Source of the DNA: an uncultured Eubacteriales bacterium
GTDB lineage: Bacteria; Bacillota; Clostridia; Peptostreptococcales; Anaerovoracaceae
Assembly (NCBI GenBank): GCA_902773665.1
Contig: CACYFF010000019.1
Span: 1-40,500 of the forward strand
DNA length: 40,500 nt
Reading direction: 5' to 3'
The notes under the pieces were generated by a model. It was given only the letters and a program-made list of their open reading frames with translations, did no database searches and was not told the origin of the DNA. A program made the translations under genes and the position numbers. This document shows, one piece after another, positions 8,680 to 16,726 of the stretch (positions are counted from its first letter, which is position 1; every line of letters starts with the position of its first letter).

Positions 8680-9192
8680 ATGAAATGTCCGTTTTGTGAA
8701 GCCCCGGATACGAAGGTCATCGACTCGAGACCCACAGAAGAGGGCCACGCCATCCGCCGGCGCAGAGAATGCGAGAAATGCGGCAAGCGCTTTACGACGT
8801 ACGAGAAGGTGGAAGAAGTGTTCTTCATGGTCGTCAAGAGAGACGGCAGCCGCGAATCCTTCGACCGCAACAAGGTGCTCAACGGCATCGTGAGAGCCTG
8901 TGAAAAGCGCCCCGTTACCATGGAACAGATGGAATCCGTCGTGTCCGAGGTGGAAAGAGGCCTCAACAACATGATGGAAAAGGAGATCAGCAGTTCCTTC
9001 ATCGGCGAGGTCGTCATGGAGAAACTGAAGGATCTGGACGAGGTTGCCTACGTGCGCTTTGCCTCGGTCTACCGTCAGTTTAAGGACGTCAACACCTTTA
9101 TCGCAGAGATCGAAAAACTGCTGGGAAGCGGCGCGGGAACAAAGCTCAAGAAGGCTGCCAAGGCTCCGAAGGCCGCTCCCGAGGAGGAATAA
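8680..9192 (+). CDS. nrdR: Transcriptional repressor NrdR
   Basis: A 170-residue protein. The N-terminal zinc ribbon has ligands C3, C6, C31 and C34 with [17 protein letters not shown] between and after, followed by an ATP-cone domain (about residues 47-137, from [20 protein letters not shown]). NrdR binds dATP/ATP through the cone and represses ribonucleotide reductase genes. It is longer than the usual 150 or so residues because of a lysine- and alanine-rich tail (about the last 20 residues) that lies outside both domains. GGGAG lies before the ATG. It heads a compact series of same-strand genes, and cmk follows after five bases. Confidence 0.95.
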   Translation: MKCPFCEAPDTKVIDSRPTEEGHAIRRRRECEKCGKRFTTYEKVEEVFFMVVKRDGSRESFDRNKVLNGIVRACEKRPVTMEQMESVVSEVERGLNNMMEKEISSSFIGEVVMEKLKDLDEVAYVRFASVYRQFKDVNTFIAEIEKLLGSGAGTKLKKAAKAPKAAPEEE

Positions 9193-9197
9193 GCCCT

Positions 9198-9860
9198 ATG
9201 CGGACCAAGACCATCGTCGCCATCGACGGACCGGCAGGCGCAGGGAAAAGCACCATCGCCAAGCGGCTGGCGCAGCGCATCGGTGCGGATTACATCGATA
9301 CGGGTGCTATGTACCGGGCGGTCGCGTTAAAACTGCTTCGCACCGGCACGGATTATAACGACCCGGAAGCGCTGCAGACTATGCTGGACGCCATGGATGT
9401 GGATTTCTCGGAAGGGCGCACCATCCTGGACGGGGAAGACGTGAGCGGGCTCATCCGCACCCCCGAGATCTCGGCACTGGCTTCGCCTTCGTCGGGCGTT
9501 CCTGCCGTGCGGTATAAGCTTACGGCGCTGCAGCAGGCCATGGGAAAGCGGAAGAGCATCGTGATGGACGGCAGGGACATCGGCACTGTCGTGTTCCCCG
9601 ACGCGGATTTTAAATTTTTCCTGACGGCCTCCGCGGACGAGCGGGCCCGCCGCCGCACCGAAGAGATGCGCGCGAAAGGACAGGAAGCGGACTTCGAGAC
9701 GATCCGGGCGGATATCATCCAGCGCGACTACCAGGATTCCCACCGGGCATTCCGGCCGCTGCAGAAGGCGGAAGACGCGGTGGAGATCGACTCGACGGAT
9801 ATGAGCATCGACAACGTCGTGGATACCATGATGGCCTTTATCGAGGCGAGAGACCGCTAG
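9198..9860 (+). CDS. cmk: Cytidylate kinase
   Basis: A 220-residue P-loop kinase phosphorylating CMP and dCMP. The N-terminus VAIDGPAGAGKST places the P-loop at residues 11-19. It is followed by YIDTGAMYRAVAL and the MDGRDIGTVVFPDADFKFFLTAS segment, both diagnostic for Cmk. Its length is normal for the family. The ribosome binding site (GAGGAGGA) lies in the last codons of nrdR, so the two are probably cotranscribed. Pairing a nucleotide kinase with the dNTP-pool regulator NrdR makes functional sense. Confidence 0.95.
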   Translation: MRTKTIVAIDGPAGAGKSTIAKRLAQRIGADYIDTGAMYRAVALKLLRTGTDYNDPEALQTMLDAMDVDFSEGRTILDGEDVSGLIRTPEISALASPSSGVPAVRYKLTALQQAMGKRKSIVMDGRDIGTVVFPDADFKFFLTASADERARRRTEEMRAKGQEADFETIRADIIQRDYQDSHRAFRPLQKAEDAVEIDSTDMSIDNVVDTMMAFIEARDR

Positions 9861-9878
9861 CGATCCGGGAGGCAGACC

Positions 9879-10865
9879 ATGGCAGGGAGCGAAAATCAGA
9901 AGTATAAACTTTTGTATCTGTACAAGATTCTGATGGAGGAAACGGACGAAGACCATGTCCTGACGACGCCCCAGCTGATCGAAAAACTGGCGGCGAGGGG
10001 CATCCGGGCGGAGCGCAAGAGCATCTACGCGGATCTGGAAGCGCTGCGAAACGAGTTCGGCGTGGACATCGTCGACGTGGGCCGGGGCGGTCATTACGTA
10101 GGGGAGCGCACGTTCGAGTTTCCCGAGGTAAAACTGCTGGCAGACAGCGTGCTCTCTTCGCGGTTCATCACGGAGCGCAAGACCGTGGAACTCGTGGAGA
10201 AGCTCAAAACGCTGGCGAGCACTCATCAGGCACGGCAGCTCACCGGACGCATGTTCGTCGCGGACCGGGTAAAATCCATGAACAGCAGCGTCTACTACAG
10301 CGTGGACACCATCGCATCTGCCATCGATTCCGGCTGCAAGGTGTCGTTCCGGTATTTCACCTTTAACGCAGCCAAGGAAAAGCAGTATCACCACGACGGC
10401 CAGGCCGTCTCCGTCAGCCCCTACGATCTCGTATGGGACAACGAATACTATTACCTGATCGCCTACGACGGCGCGGACAGAAAGATAAAGCACTACCGCA
10501 TCGACCGCATGGAGCGCATCAAAGTCCTCGGGAACGAGAAGCGGGAGGGCGCCGATCTGTACGACAAAGCGGACGTGCGTTCCTATTCCAAGCGCATGTT
10601 TTCCATGTTTGCGGGGGAAGAGACCGCAGTGACCCTCCGATTTGCCGATAAGCTGGCGGCTGTCTTTATCGACCGCTTCGGCAAGGACGTGATCGTCTCG
10701 CCGGACGGCGAAGGACATTCCCGGGTAAACGTCCGGGTGTTTGTGAGCCCGCAGTTCTACGGCTGGCTGTTCGGTCTCGGACCGGACGTGCAGATCCTTG
10801 CGCCCGAAGCCGTGCGGACGGAGTATACGAAGCGTCTGAAGGAAGTGCAGGCGCAATACGAATGA
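9879..10865 (+). CDS. WYL-domain transcriptional regulator
   Basis: A 328-residue protein. The N-terminal winged helix-turn-helix covers roughly residues 8-66 (LTTPQLIEKLAARGIRAERKSIYADLEAL). A WYL domain lies in the middle (about 145-225, with SPYDLVWDNEYYYLIAYD and KHYRIDRMERI) and a C-terminal extension (WCX) follows. Such proteins sense a ligand through the WYL domain and control transcription. Its stop overlaps the start of the serine dehydratase gene (ATGA), so that gene or the downstream transporter and cyclase genes are likely targets, but the ligand is unknown. Confidence 0.88.
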   Translation: MAGSENQKYKLLYLYKILMEETDEDHVLTTPQLIEKLAARGIRAERKSIYADLEALRNEFGVDIVDVGRGGHYVGERTFEFPEVKLLADSVLSSRFITERKTVELVEKLKTLASTHQARQLTGRMFVADRVKSMNSSVYYSVDTIASAIDSGCKVSFRYFTFNAAKEKQYHHDGQAVSVSPYDLVWDNEYYYLIAYDGADRKIKHYRIDRMERIKVLGNEKREGADLYDKADVRSYSKRMFSMFAGEETAVTLRFADKLAAVFIDRFGKDVIVSPDGEGHSRVNVRVFVSPQFYGWLFGLGPDVQILAPEAVRTEYTKRLKEVQAQYE

Positions 10866-12439
10866 TCTATCACAGCATATTCAACGAAGTGCTCGGCCCC
10901 ATCACCACAGGGCCTTCGAGCTCTCATACGGCAGGCTGCGGGCGCATTGGGCTCGTAGCCAGGTCTTTATATGGAAAAGACGTGTGCCGGGCGGACGTCG
11001 TGTTCGACAAGAACGGTTCCTATCCCAGCACCTATCAGGGCCAGGGTTCGGACTACGGTTTTACCGGAGGTCTGCTGGGCATCCCCATCGACGACCCGCG
11101 TTTTCGGGACAGCCTCCGGCTGGCAAAAGCGCAGGGCGTCGATATTTGTTTTAAGACGGAAGATCTCGGAAGCGAGCACCCCAATCAGGCGGAGATCCGC
11201 TTCTATGAGAACAAAGACGCGCAAAGACCGTCTATGCGCCTTATGACGTATTCCATCGGCGGCGGCATGATCGAGATCCGCGCCATGGATGACTTTCCCG
11301 TCTATATCGACGGCAGCAGCAAAGAGGCCTTTATCCTCTGCAGCGAAGCGTGCGAAGACGCGGTGGAGGAGGTCATCCGCAAAAACCGCTTCTTCTACGA
11401 CCGCACGGACGGCAAAGGCGAGCGCTTTTTCGAGGTAGATATCGAAGCGGATCAGGACAGCGCGCCGCTGCTGGAACTGCGTGGCTGGGAGGGCGTACAG
11501 TACGTACGCATCGCAGACCCTGTGATGGCCGTACCGAAGAGAAGGGCTTCGCTTATGCCATTCGGCACCGCAGCGCAGGCGCTGGAATACGGCGAGGCGC
11601 ACGGTCTGAACGCGGCGCAGCTGGCCTGCGTCTACGAGAGCGCTTACGGATTTGTCTCCGAAGAAGGGGCATACGCGCTGGCTGCCCGCACGGAAGAAGT
11701 GATGCGCGCGGCTTCTGTACCGCCGGATCCGGAGACGACAGCTGTAAACGGATTTTTGCCCTATTACGGAAAGCAGATGGCAGAAAATGCCCCGTCTTCC
11801 GTGTTGTTTGGCGGAGAGACCTTCCGGAGCGCCATGCTGGCAAGCGTTGCCGTCATGGAGAACAACAACGCCCACAACGTGGTGGCGGCTGCACCGACGG
11901 CAGGCGCCAGCGGCGTGCTGCCCGGGGCGATCGTCGCCATGGGAAGCGCCATGGGCTTTTCTTCGCATGCGATCCGGGAGGGCCTGCTGGCCGCAGGACT
12001 CGTGGGAGCATTTATCGGTAACCAGGCGACGTTCGGCGCGGAGGTCGCAGGGTGTCAGGCGGAGAACGGTGCCGCCTCGGCGATGGCGGCGGCAGGCATC
12101 GCCCATATGCTGGGATGTCCGTTAAAAGCGGTATTCGGCGCAGCGGGACTGGCGCTTCAGAACATGCTCGGTCTCGTCTGTGACCCCGTGGCAGGGCTAA
12201 CGGAGCTCCCCTGCATCTCGCGCAATGTGTCCGCCATGGCGAACGCCGTCATGAGCGCCAACATGGCGAAACTGGGATTCGACGGCATGATCCCGTTGGA
12301 CGAGGTGATCGGCGCCATGCTGGACGTGGGTCATCAGCTGCCGGCAGAGCTCCGCTGCACCTGCAAAGGCGGCATCTGCACCACCAAGACCGGGCAGCGG
12401 CTGCAGGCCTGGGTCGATGGGATGAGAGAGGGAAAATAG
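10862..12439 (+). CDS. sdaA: L-serine ammonia-lyase, [4Fe-4S]-dependent, single chain
   Basis: A 525-residue enzyme converting L-serine to pyruvate and ammonia. The beta-type domain is N-terminal (GPSSSHTAGCGRIG near residue 18) and the alpha-type catalytic domain is C-terminal (AAPTAGASGVLPGA). C398, C440 and C451 have the same spacing (42 and 11) as the three cluster cysteines known from the Legionella enzyme, which supports an oxygen-sensitive [4Fe-4S] cluster. It lacks the C-terminal cysteine seen in Legionella. The fused form is longer than E. coli SdaA (about 454). Together with the D-glutamate cyclase genes downstream it suggests amino-acid catabolism. Confidence 0.9.
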   Translation: MIYHSIFNEVLGPITTGPSSSHTAGCGRIGLVARSLYGKDVCRADVVFDKNGSYPSTYQGQGSDYGFTGGLLGIPIDDPRFRDSLRLAKAQGVDICFKTEDLGSEHPNQAEIRFYENKDAQRPSMRLMTYSIGGGMIEIRAMDDFPVYIDGSSKEAFILCSEACEDAVEEVIRKNRFFYDRTDGKGERFFEVDIEADQDSAPLLELRGWEGVQYVRIADPVMAVPKRRASLMPFGTAAQALEYGEAHGLNAAQLACVYESAYGFVSEEGAYALAARTEEVMRAASVPPDPETTAVNGFLPYYGKQMAENAPSSVLFGGETFRSAMLASVAVMENNNAHNVVAAAPTAGASGVLPGAIVAMGSAMGFSSHAIREGLLAAGLVGAFIGNQATFGAEVAGCQAENGAASAMAAAGIAHMLGCPLKAVFGAAGLALQNMLGLVCDPVAGLTELPCISRNVSAMANAVMSANMAKLGFDGMIPLDEVIGAMLDVGHQLPAELRCTCKGGICTTKTGQRLQAWVDGMREGK

Positions 12440-12442
12440 CTT

Positions 12443-13780
12443 ATGCCTTCCACGATATTCAATATTGTCTCCTGGTTTCTGTCTTCGCTTGGCATCGCGC
12501 TGATCCTGAAGAAATGCGGGCAAAGGGGATGGTATGCCTTTATTCCTGGCCTGCGGTACTACCGCTTGGGCATCGCCTGCGGCAGGGAGCCGGACGCTTT
12601 GAAATGTCTGGTCCTGGAGATCGTCATGCAGCTGCTCTCCGTTTGTTCGCGTTTTGTCGGCAGCGATGAGACTCAGGGGCGATTTCTGCTGCTTCTGCAG
12701 CTGTTCTTTGGGATCATTCTGGTGGTATTCGAGATCCGCGTGCTGGTCGGGATCTGTCAGATCTTCGGGCTCAGGCGGCGCTGGATCTTTTTCTGGATCC
12801 TCCTGCCTTCCTTTGCGCCGCTTGTCCTGGGCTGCCGCAAAAAATATCAGCCTGTCCACATCGCTTCCGTCCCCGACGACGAATACGTGGGCGGTCTTGC
12901 GCCCGCGGAACTGTCCGCTGCGGTGGATGCGGACGAATCGGACGACGGCCTTGTGGTGCATGTAAGAGCGCGAACGGCAAAGAATTTCGGCAAGACCCGC
13001 TATCTGCTGAAGGACATCAACCTGACCGTTCCCAACGGTTCTCTGGTCCTGCTGCTGGGCGGTTCCGGCGCCGGCAAGACCACGCTGGTAAACGCCGTGA
13101 CCGGCTACGAAAAGGCGGATGCCGACGTACGGCTGAACGGCAAGGATATCTACAACAACTACGACGAGATGAAATACCGGATCGGCTTCGCCCCGCAGCA
13201 GGATCTGCTGCGCATGAACGATACCGTTACGAAGACGCTGAACGATGCGGCGCTGCTGCGGCTTCCTGCCGGAGTCTCTGCGAAGGAGCGCAGGGCGAAG
13301 ATCGAGAGCGTCATGGATACGCTGGGGCTCTCCGGCCGGCAGGACGGCTTGGTGGCCAAGAAATCCGGCGGTCAGAAGAAGCGCATCTCCATCGGCATGG
13401 AACTGATCTCCGATCCGGATCTGTTTATTCTGGACGAACCGGATTCCGGCCTGGACGGCGTGATCGCCCGGGAGCTGTTCGAACGCCTCCGGGCGGTGGC
13501 GGACGAGGGAAAGATCGTTATCGCCATTACCCACACGCCGGACCGCGTGGCGGATCTGTTCGACAAGGTGATCGTGCTGGCAAGAGACTCGGGTAAAGTC
13601 GGCCGTCTGGCGTTCTACGGGTCACCGGAGGAGGCGAAAGCCTTCTTCAGCAAGGATTCCATGGAGCGCATCGTGATGGCGATCAACAGCAGGAGCGAGG
13701 GCGGCGAAGGCAGGGCGGATGAGTTCATTGAAAAGTACGCACAGCTGACGATGGAAAAGGAGGCGGTCTGCCATGGATGA
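12443..13780 (+). CDS. ABC transporter ATP-binding protein with fused N-terminal membrane domain
   Basis: A 445-residue protein. Residues 1 to about 135 form a membrane domain with about four hydrophobic helices, containing the GWYAFIPGLRYYRLG motif that resembles the DUF5684 family. The rest is an ABCG-like ATPase with Walker A GGSGAGKTT (206-214), signature SGGQKKRISIG and Walker B LFILDEPDSGLDG, ending in the KVIVLARDSGKVGRLAFYGSP segment usual in ABC-2 exporters. It overlaps the following permease gene by eight bases, so the two form one transporter. Fusing a DUF5684-like domain to the ATPase is unusual and might anchor or regulate it. The substrate is unknown. Confidence 0.85.
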   Translation: MPSTIFNIVSWFLSSLGIALILKKCGQRGWYAFIPGLRYYRLGIACGREPDALKCLVLEIVMQLLSVCSRFVGSDETQGRFLLLLQLFFGIILVVFEIRVLVGICQIFGLRRRWIFFWILLPSFAPLVLGCRKKYQPVHIASVPDDEYVGGLAPAELSAAVDADESDDGLVVHVRARTAKNFGKTRYLLKDINLTVPNGSLVLLLGGSGAGKTTLVNAVTGYEKADADVRLNGKDIYNNYDEMKYRIGFAPQQDLLRMNDTVTKTLNDAALLRLPAGVSAKERRAKIESVMDTLGLSGRQDGLVAKKSGGQKKRISIGMELISDPDLFILDEPDSGLDGVIARELFERLRAVADEGKIVIAITHTPDRVADLFDKVIVLARDSGKVGRLAFYGSPEEAKAFFSKDSMERIVMAINSRSEGGEGRADEFIEKYAQLTMEKEAVCHG

Positions 13781-14714
13781 GAAACTGCGTTACCGGGGCA
13801 GGATCGCCCAGACCGGCATCTACCTGAAGAAACTGATGCGGATGTTCGTGTACCAGAACGACTGGAAAGCGCTGCCCATGGCGGCGCTCATCGCGGGTCT
13901 TGTTACGTTTGCCGTAGGCGGCAGCCTGTTCAAGACCCAGGAAGGGACGCTGAGCGGCTGCTTCGCGTTGGTGTGCGTCTGCATCTGGAACGGCTTCTTC
14001 AACTCCATTCAGTCCGTGTGCCGGGAGCGTCCCGTCGTAAAGCGGGAGCACCGGGGCGGCATGCATGTGAGTTCCTATATCGCGGCGCACATGATCTATC
14101 AGGCGGTCCTCTGCATCCTGCAGACGGCTATCCTGCTGTGGATCTGCCGGCAGGCCGGGATCGCGTTTCCCAAGGAGGGCCTCATCTTCGGCCCGTTCCT
14201 CATGGATTTCGGCGTTTCCATGTTTCTGATCACCTATGCGGCGGACATGATGTCCCTGGCGATCTCTTCGCTGGTGCACAGCACAACGACGGCCATGACC
14301 GTCATGCCCTTTATGCTGATCTTCCAGCTGATCTTTTCCGGCGGACTCGTGCGGCTGGAGGGGCCTGCGGTAAAACTGACGAACGTGACCGCGGCAAAAT
14401 GGGGCCTGCAGAATCTGTGCGCTTTGAGCGATTATAACAACCAGCCCATGGTGACCCTATGGAACACCATATGGAAGTTCCGCGCCATGGAGATCGATGG
14501 GCAGCGGCCGATCAAGATGATGACGGACTACATCGCGGAAAACGACATGCGCGACCAGCTGCTGCTGGAATCCGGGCAGTACAACATGAACCCGGACTAT
14601 GCGTTCGACGCCCTCAACGTTCTGAAATGCTGGGGTGCGCTGCTTTTGATCATCCTGGTCTTCGCCTGCCTGTCCGTCGTATTGCTGGAATTTATCGACA
14701 GAGACAGGCGGTAG
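13773..14714 (+). CDS. ABC-2 type transporter permease
   Basis: A 313-residue integral membrane protein with about six helices. These include the hydrophobic stretches near MAALIAGLVTFAVGG, ALVCVCIWNGFFNSIQSV, AMTVMPFMLIFQLIFSGGLV and the C-terminal LLLIILVFACLSVVLLEFI. The helix order and the FNSIQSVCRERPVVKREH connector match the ABCG/ABC2 membrane family. It is the partner of the overlapping ATPase gene, starts after AAAAGGAGG, and precedes the D-glutamate cyclase pair. It probably exports a small molecule or lipid; the cargo is not evident. Confidence 0.85.
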   Translation: MDEKLRYRGRIAQTGIYLKKLMRMFVYQNDWKALPMAALIAGLVTFAVGGSLFKTQEGTLSGCFALVCVCIWNGFFNSIQSVCRERPVVKREHRGGMHVSSYIAAHMIYQAVLCILQTAILLWICRQAGIAFPKEGLIFGPFLMDFGVSMFLITYAADMMSLAISSLVHSTTTAMTVMPFMLIFQLIFSGGLVRLEGPAVKLTNVTAAKWGLQNLCALSDYNNQPMVTLWNTIWKFRAMEIDGQRPIKMMTDYIAENDMRDQLLLESGQYNMNPDYAFDALNVLKCWGALLLIILVFACLSVVLLEFIDRDRR

Positions 14715-14733
14715 AACGGAAGGAGATATGCCT

Positions 14734-15519
14734 ATGAAATACGAAGGTTTTACGCCCGCTCAGATGCGGGAAGAGATCCGCAGCGGAAGGTTTACGGACC
14801 AGACCAGCGGATCGTGCCCGGGATATGCCCAGGCGAATCTGGTGGTGCTGCCGAAGGAATACGCCTACGATTTTCTGCTGTTCGCCCAGCGGAACCCCAA
14901 AGCCTGTCCGCTGCTGGAAGTGACGGATACCGGCAGCCGCTTCCTGAAGACGATCGCGCCGGGCGCGGATATCGCGAAGGATATCCCGAAGTACAGGCTG
15001 TACGAAAACGGCGTGCTGACGGGGGAATATACCGATGTTTCGGCCCTATGGCGGGACGATCTCGTGAGCTTTCTGATCGGCTGCAGCTTTTCCTTCGAAG
15101 CGGATCTGCTGGCAGCGGATGTGCCGGTGCGTCAGATCGAAGAGGGAAAGAACATGCCCATGTACGACACGAACATTCCCTGCGAGCCTGCCGGCGTTTT
15201 CCACGGGAACATGGTGGTCTCCATGCGGCCCATTCCCTATGAACTCGTGAGCAAGGCGGTGCAGATCACGGCATCGATGCCCCGGGTCCACGGCGCGCCG
15301 GTGCACATCGGAGATCCGGAAGCGATCGGCATCCGCGATCTGTCCCGCCCGGATTACGGCGAAGCCGTTACCATCAAGGAGGGTGAGGTACCGGTATTCT
15401 GGCCCTGCGGCGTGACCCCGCAGAACGCCCTGATGCGGTCGAAGCCTTCCTTTGCCATTACTCATGCCCCGGGTCACATGCTGATCTCGGACGTAAAGAA
15501 CGTGAACCTCAAATACTGA
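14734..15519 (+). CDS. DUF1445/YcsI-family protein (D-glutamate cyclase N-terminal-type domain)
   Basis: About 261 residues. PAQMREEIRSGRFTDQTSG, CPGYAQANLVVLP, DLVSFLIGCSFSFEAD and the MVVSMRPIP segment are typical of the DUF1445 family (annotated as putative hydro-lyase or D-glutamate cyclase). In mammals this domain forms part of DGLUCY, which interconverts D-glutamate and 5-oxo-D-proline. I prefer the ATG at 14734, eight nt from AAGGAG, over one at 14728 that is only two nt away. The next gene encodes the other DGLUCY-type domain, two bases downstream, so a two-subunit enzyme is likely. Confidence 0.88.
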   Translation: MKYEGFTPAQMREEIRSGRFTDQTSGSCPGYAQANLVVLPKEYAYDFLLFAQRNPKACPLLEVTDTGSRFLKTIAPGADIAKDIPKYRLYENGVLTGEYTDVSALWRDDLVSFLIGCSFSFEADLLAADVPVRQIEEGKNMPMYDTNIPCEPAGVFHGNMVVSMRPIPYELVSKAVQITASMPRVHGAPVHIGDPEAIGIRDLSRPDYGEAVTIKEGEVPVFWPCGVTPQNALMRSKPSFAITHAPGHMLISDVKNVNLKY

Positions 15520-15521
15520 TC

Positions 15522-16355
15522 ATGGACTCCAAAAAAACGATAGAAGATATTATCCTGATGGATTCCCACCGGGGCATGGACGAACTGCGCCCCTATCTGC
15601 CGGAATTCTACTGCGAAGAGGCGGCGAAAGCCATCCTTTCCTGGAGACGCGGTCCCGTGCTGCTGGTTACCGGTTTTTATGTGGCTGGGCATGCCGAGAC
15701 GGACGGACCCACCGGGACGGTCGTCCTGGCAAAGGCGCTGAAAAAACTGGGTTTTCAGCCCTGCATCCTGACAGATGAAGCCTGCAGCCATTACTTCGAA
15801 CCGGAAGGGCTGGACGTGATCTATATGGACGTTGCGGAAGGGGACGCCTTCTCGGAAGACCTGCTGAAGGATCTGCAGCCGGTCGGCCTGATCTCCATCG
15901 AACGCTGCGGACGGAACGTGAAAGGAGACTACGCCAACATGCATGGCGAGAGCGTGCGCAGCCACACGGCCCGGATCGACGGACTGTTCGAGCTGGCCTA
16001 CGGCAGAGTGCCCACCATAGGCGTGGGGGACGGCGGCAACGAGATCGGCATGGGAAATCTGGCGGATGTGATCGAGGAGAAACTGAATCTCGTGCCCTGC
16101 CGGGTAAAAGTCGATCACCTCGTGATCGCTTCGGTCTCCAACTGGGGCGCCTACGGCATAACGGCGTATCTGGAAAAACTGACGGAAGAGAAGGTCTTTC
16201 CCGGTCTGGACGAGGTGGAGGGATATCTGTCCCGGACGATCCTGCTGGGCAGCGTAGACGGCGTACTGCGGCAGAACGTTTGCAGCGTGGACGGCTATCC
16301 GCTGGCGGAGAGCGAAAGGGTATACAGACTGCTGCAGCAGGCGGTTACAGTTTAA
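15522..16355 (+). CDS. DUF4392-family protein (D-glutamate cyclase C-terminal-type domain)
   Basis: A 277-residue soluble protein. VTGFYVAGHAETDGPTGTVVLAKAL near the N-terminus, ISIERCGRNVKGDYANMHG and TIGVGDGGNEIGMGNL are hallmarks of the DUF4392 domain found C-terminally in mammalian D-glutamate cyclase. It follows the DUF1445 gene after two bases and the C-terminus of its frame overlaps a convergent small gene by 11 bases (16345-16355). Separate genes for both cyclase domains imply a heteromeric enzyme acting on D-glutamate, possibly derived from peptidoglycan turnover. The catalytic activity is inferred from the family only. Confidence 0.86.
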   Translation: MDSKKTIEDIILMDSHRGMDELRPYLPEFYCEEAAKAILSWRRGPVLLVTGFYVAGHAETDGPTGTVVLAKALKKLGFQPCILTDEACSHYFEPEGLDVIYMDVAEGDAFSEDLLKDLQPVGLISIERCGRNVKGDYANMHGESVRSHTARIDGLFELAYGRVPTIGVGDGGNEIGMGNLADVIEEKLNLVPCRVKVDHLVIASVSNWGAYGITAYLEKLTEEKVFPGLDEVEGYLSRTILLGSVDGVLRQNVCSVDGYPLAESERVYRLLQQAVTV

Positions 16356-16608
16356 ACAATTCCCAGCGGCATTCCGGGATGAAATATTTGAGTTGATAGC
16401 GCTTTTCCGCGCCTCCGATGTCGCTCTGACAGTCGTAGACGTAGACGGGGATGCCTGCGAATTTTTCTTCGGCTGCCGTCAGGATACGCTTGACGTAGAC
16501 CTCGCGGCTGATGCCTTCCGTGTCGGTGTAGCGGAATTTATAGGGCAGGGGTTTGCCGCTGCCTTTAAAGACGACGATGGCGTCGATGGGTTTCATCAGA
16601 AGTTTCAT
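16345..16608 (-). CDS. Small protein of unknown function under a LexA-like operator
   Basis: An 87-residue protein that I do not recognise. It reads MKLLMKPIDAIVVFKGSGK, then KFRYTDTEGISREVYVKRIL and ends in a KYFIPECRWELFKL segment. It is soluble, looks beta-rich, and has two cysteines (one each in DCQSD and PECRW). GGAGGA lies nine nt upstream of the ATG at 16608. The promoter (TTGAGA, 17 nt, TATAAT) contains a perfect palindrome with the Gram-positive LexA pattern GAAC-N4-GTTC filling the spacer. Damage-inducible expression is therefore a reasonable inference. Its 3' end overlaps the convergent D-glutamate cyclase gene. Because it is short, its coding status rests mainly on the well-placed expression signals. 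Confidence 0.75.
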   Translation of the reverse strand: MKLLMKPIDAIVVFKGSGKPLPYKFRYTDTEGISREVYVKRILTAAEEKFAGIPVYVYDCQSDIGGAEKRYQLKYFIPECRWELFKL

Positions 16609-16645
16609 GGGTGCTTGTCCTCCGGGATGTGTGCCTTACAAGGTT

Positions 16646-16674
16646 ATTATAAAGAACATATGTTCTTTTCTCAA
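16646..16674 (-). promoter_or_regulatory. Promoter with LexA/SOS-like operator
   Basis: Minus-strand TTGAGA (16669-16674), 17-nt spacer, TATAAT (16646-16651). The palindrome AAAGAACATATGTTCTTT (16651-16668) fills the spacer. Its core GAAC-ATAT-GTTC fits the Bacillus-type LexA consensus CGAACRNRYGTTCG except for the outermost bases. Confidence 0.7.
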
Positions 16675-16679
16675 GCACA

Positions 16680-16721
16680 AAAAGAGAGTTTACGCGGAAC
16701 TGTCCGTCTAAACTCTCTTTT
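16680..16721 (-). terminator. Intrinsic terminator of the MBL hydrolase gene
   Basis: A 13-bp stem AAAAGAGAGTTTA (16680-16692) with TAAACTCTCTTTT (16709-16721) and an inner CGGA/TCCG stem. On the minus strand it lies just after the stop codon at 16727 and continues into a T-run. It separates this unit from the small SOS-like gene downstream. Confidence 0.85.
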
Positions 16722-16726
16722 GCGTT

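Noticed and set aside
9327-10856. 509-codon open frame on the minus strand
   Set aside because: Antisense to cmk and the WYL gene with no family motifs.
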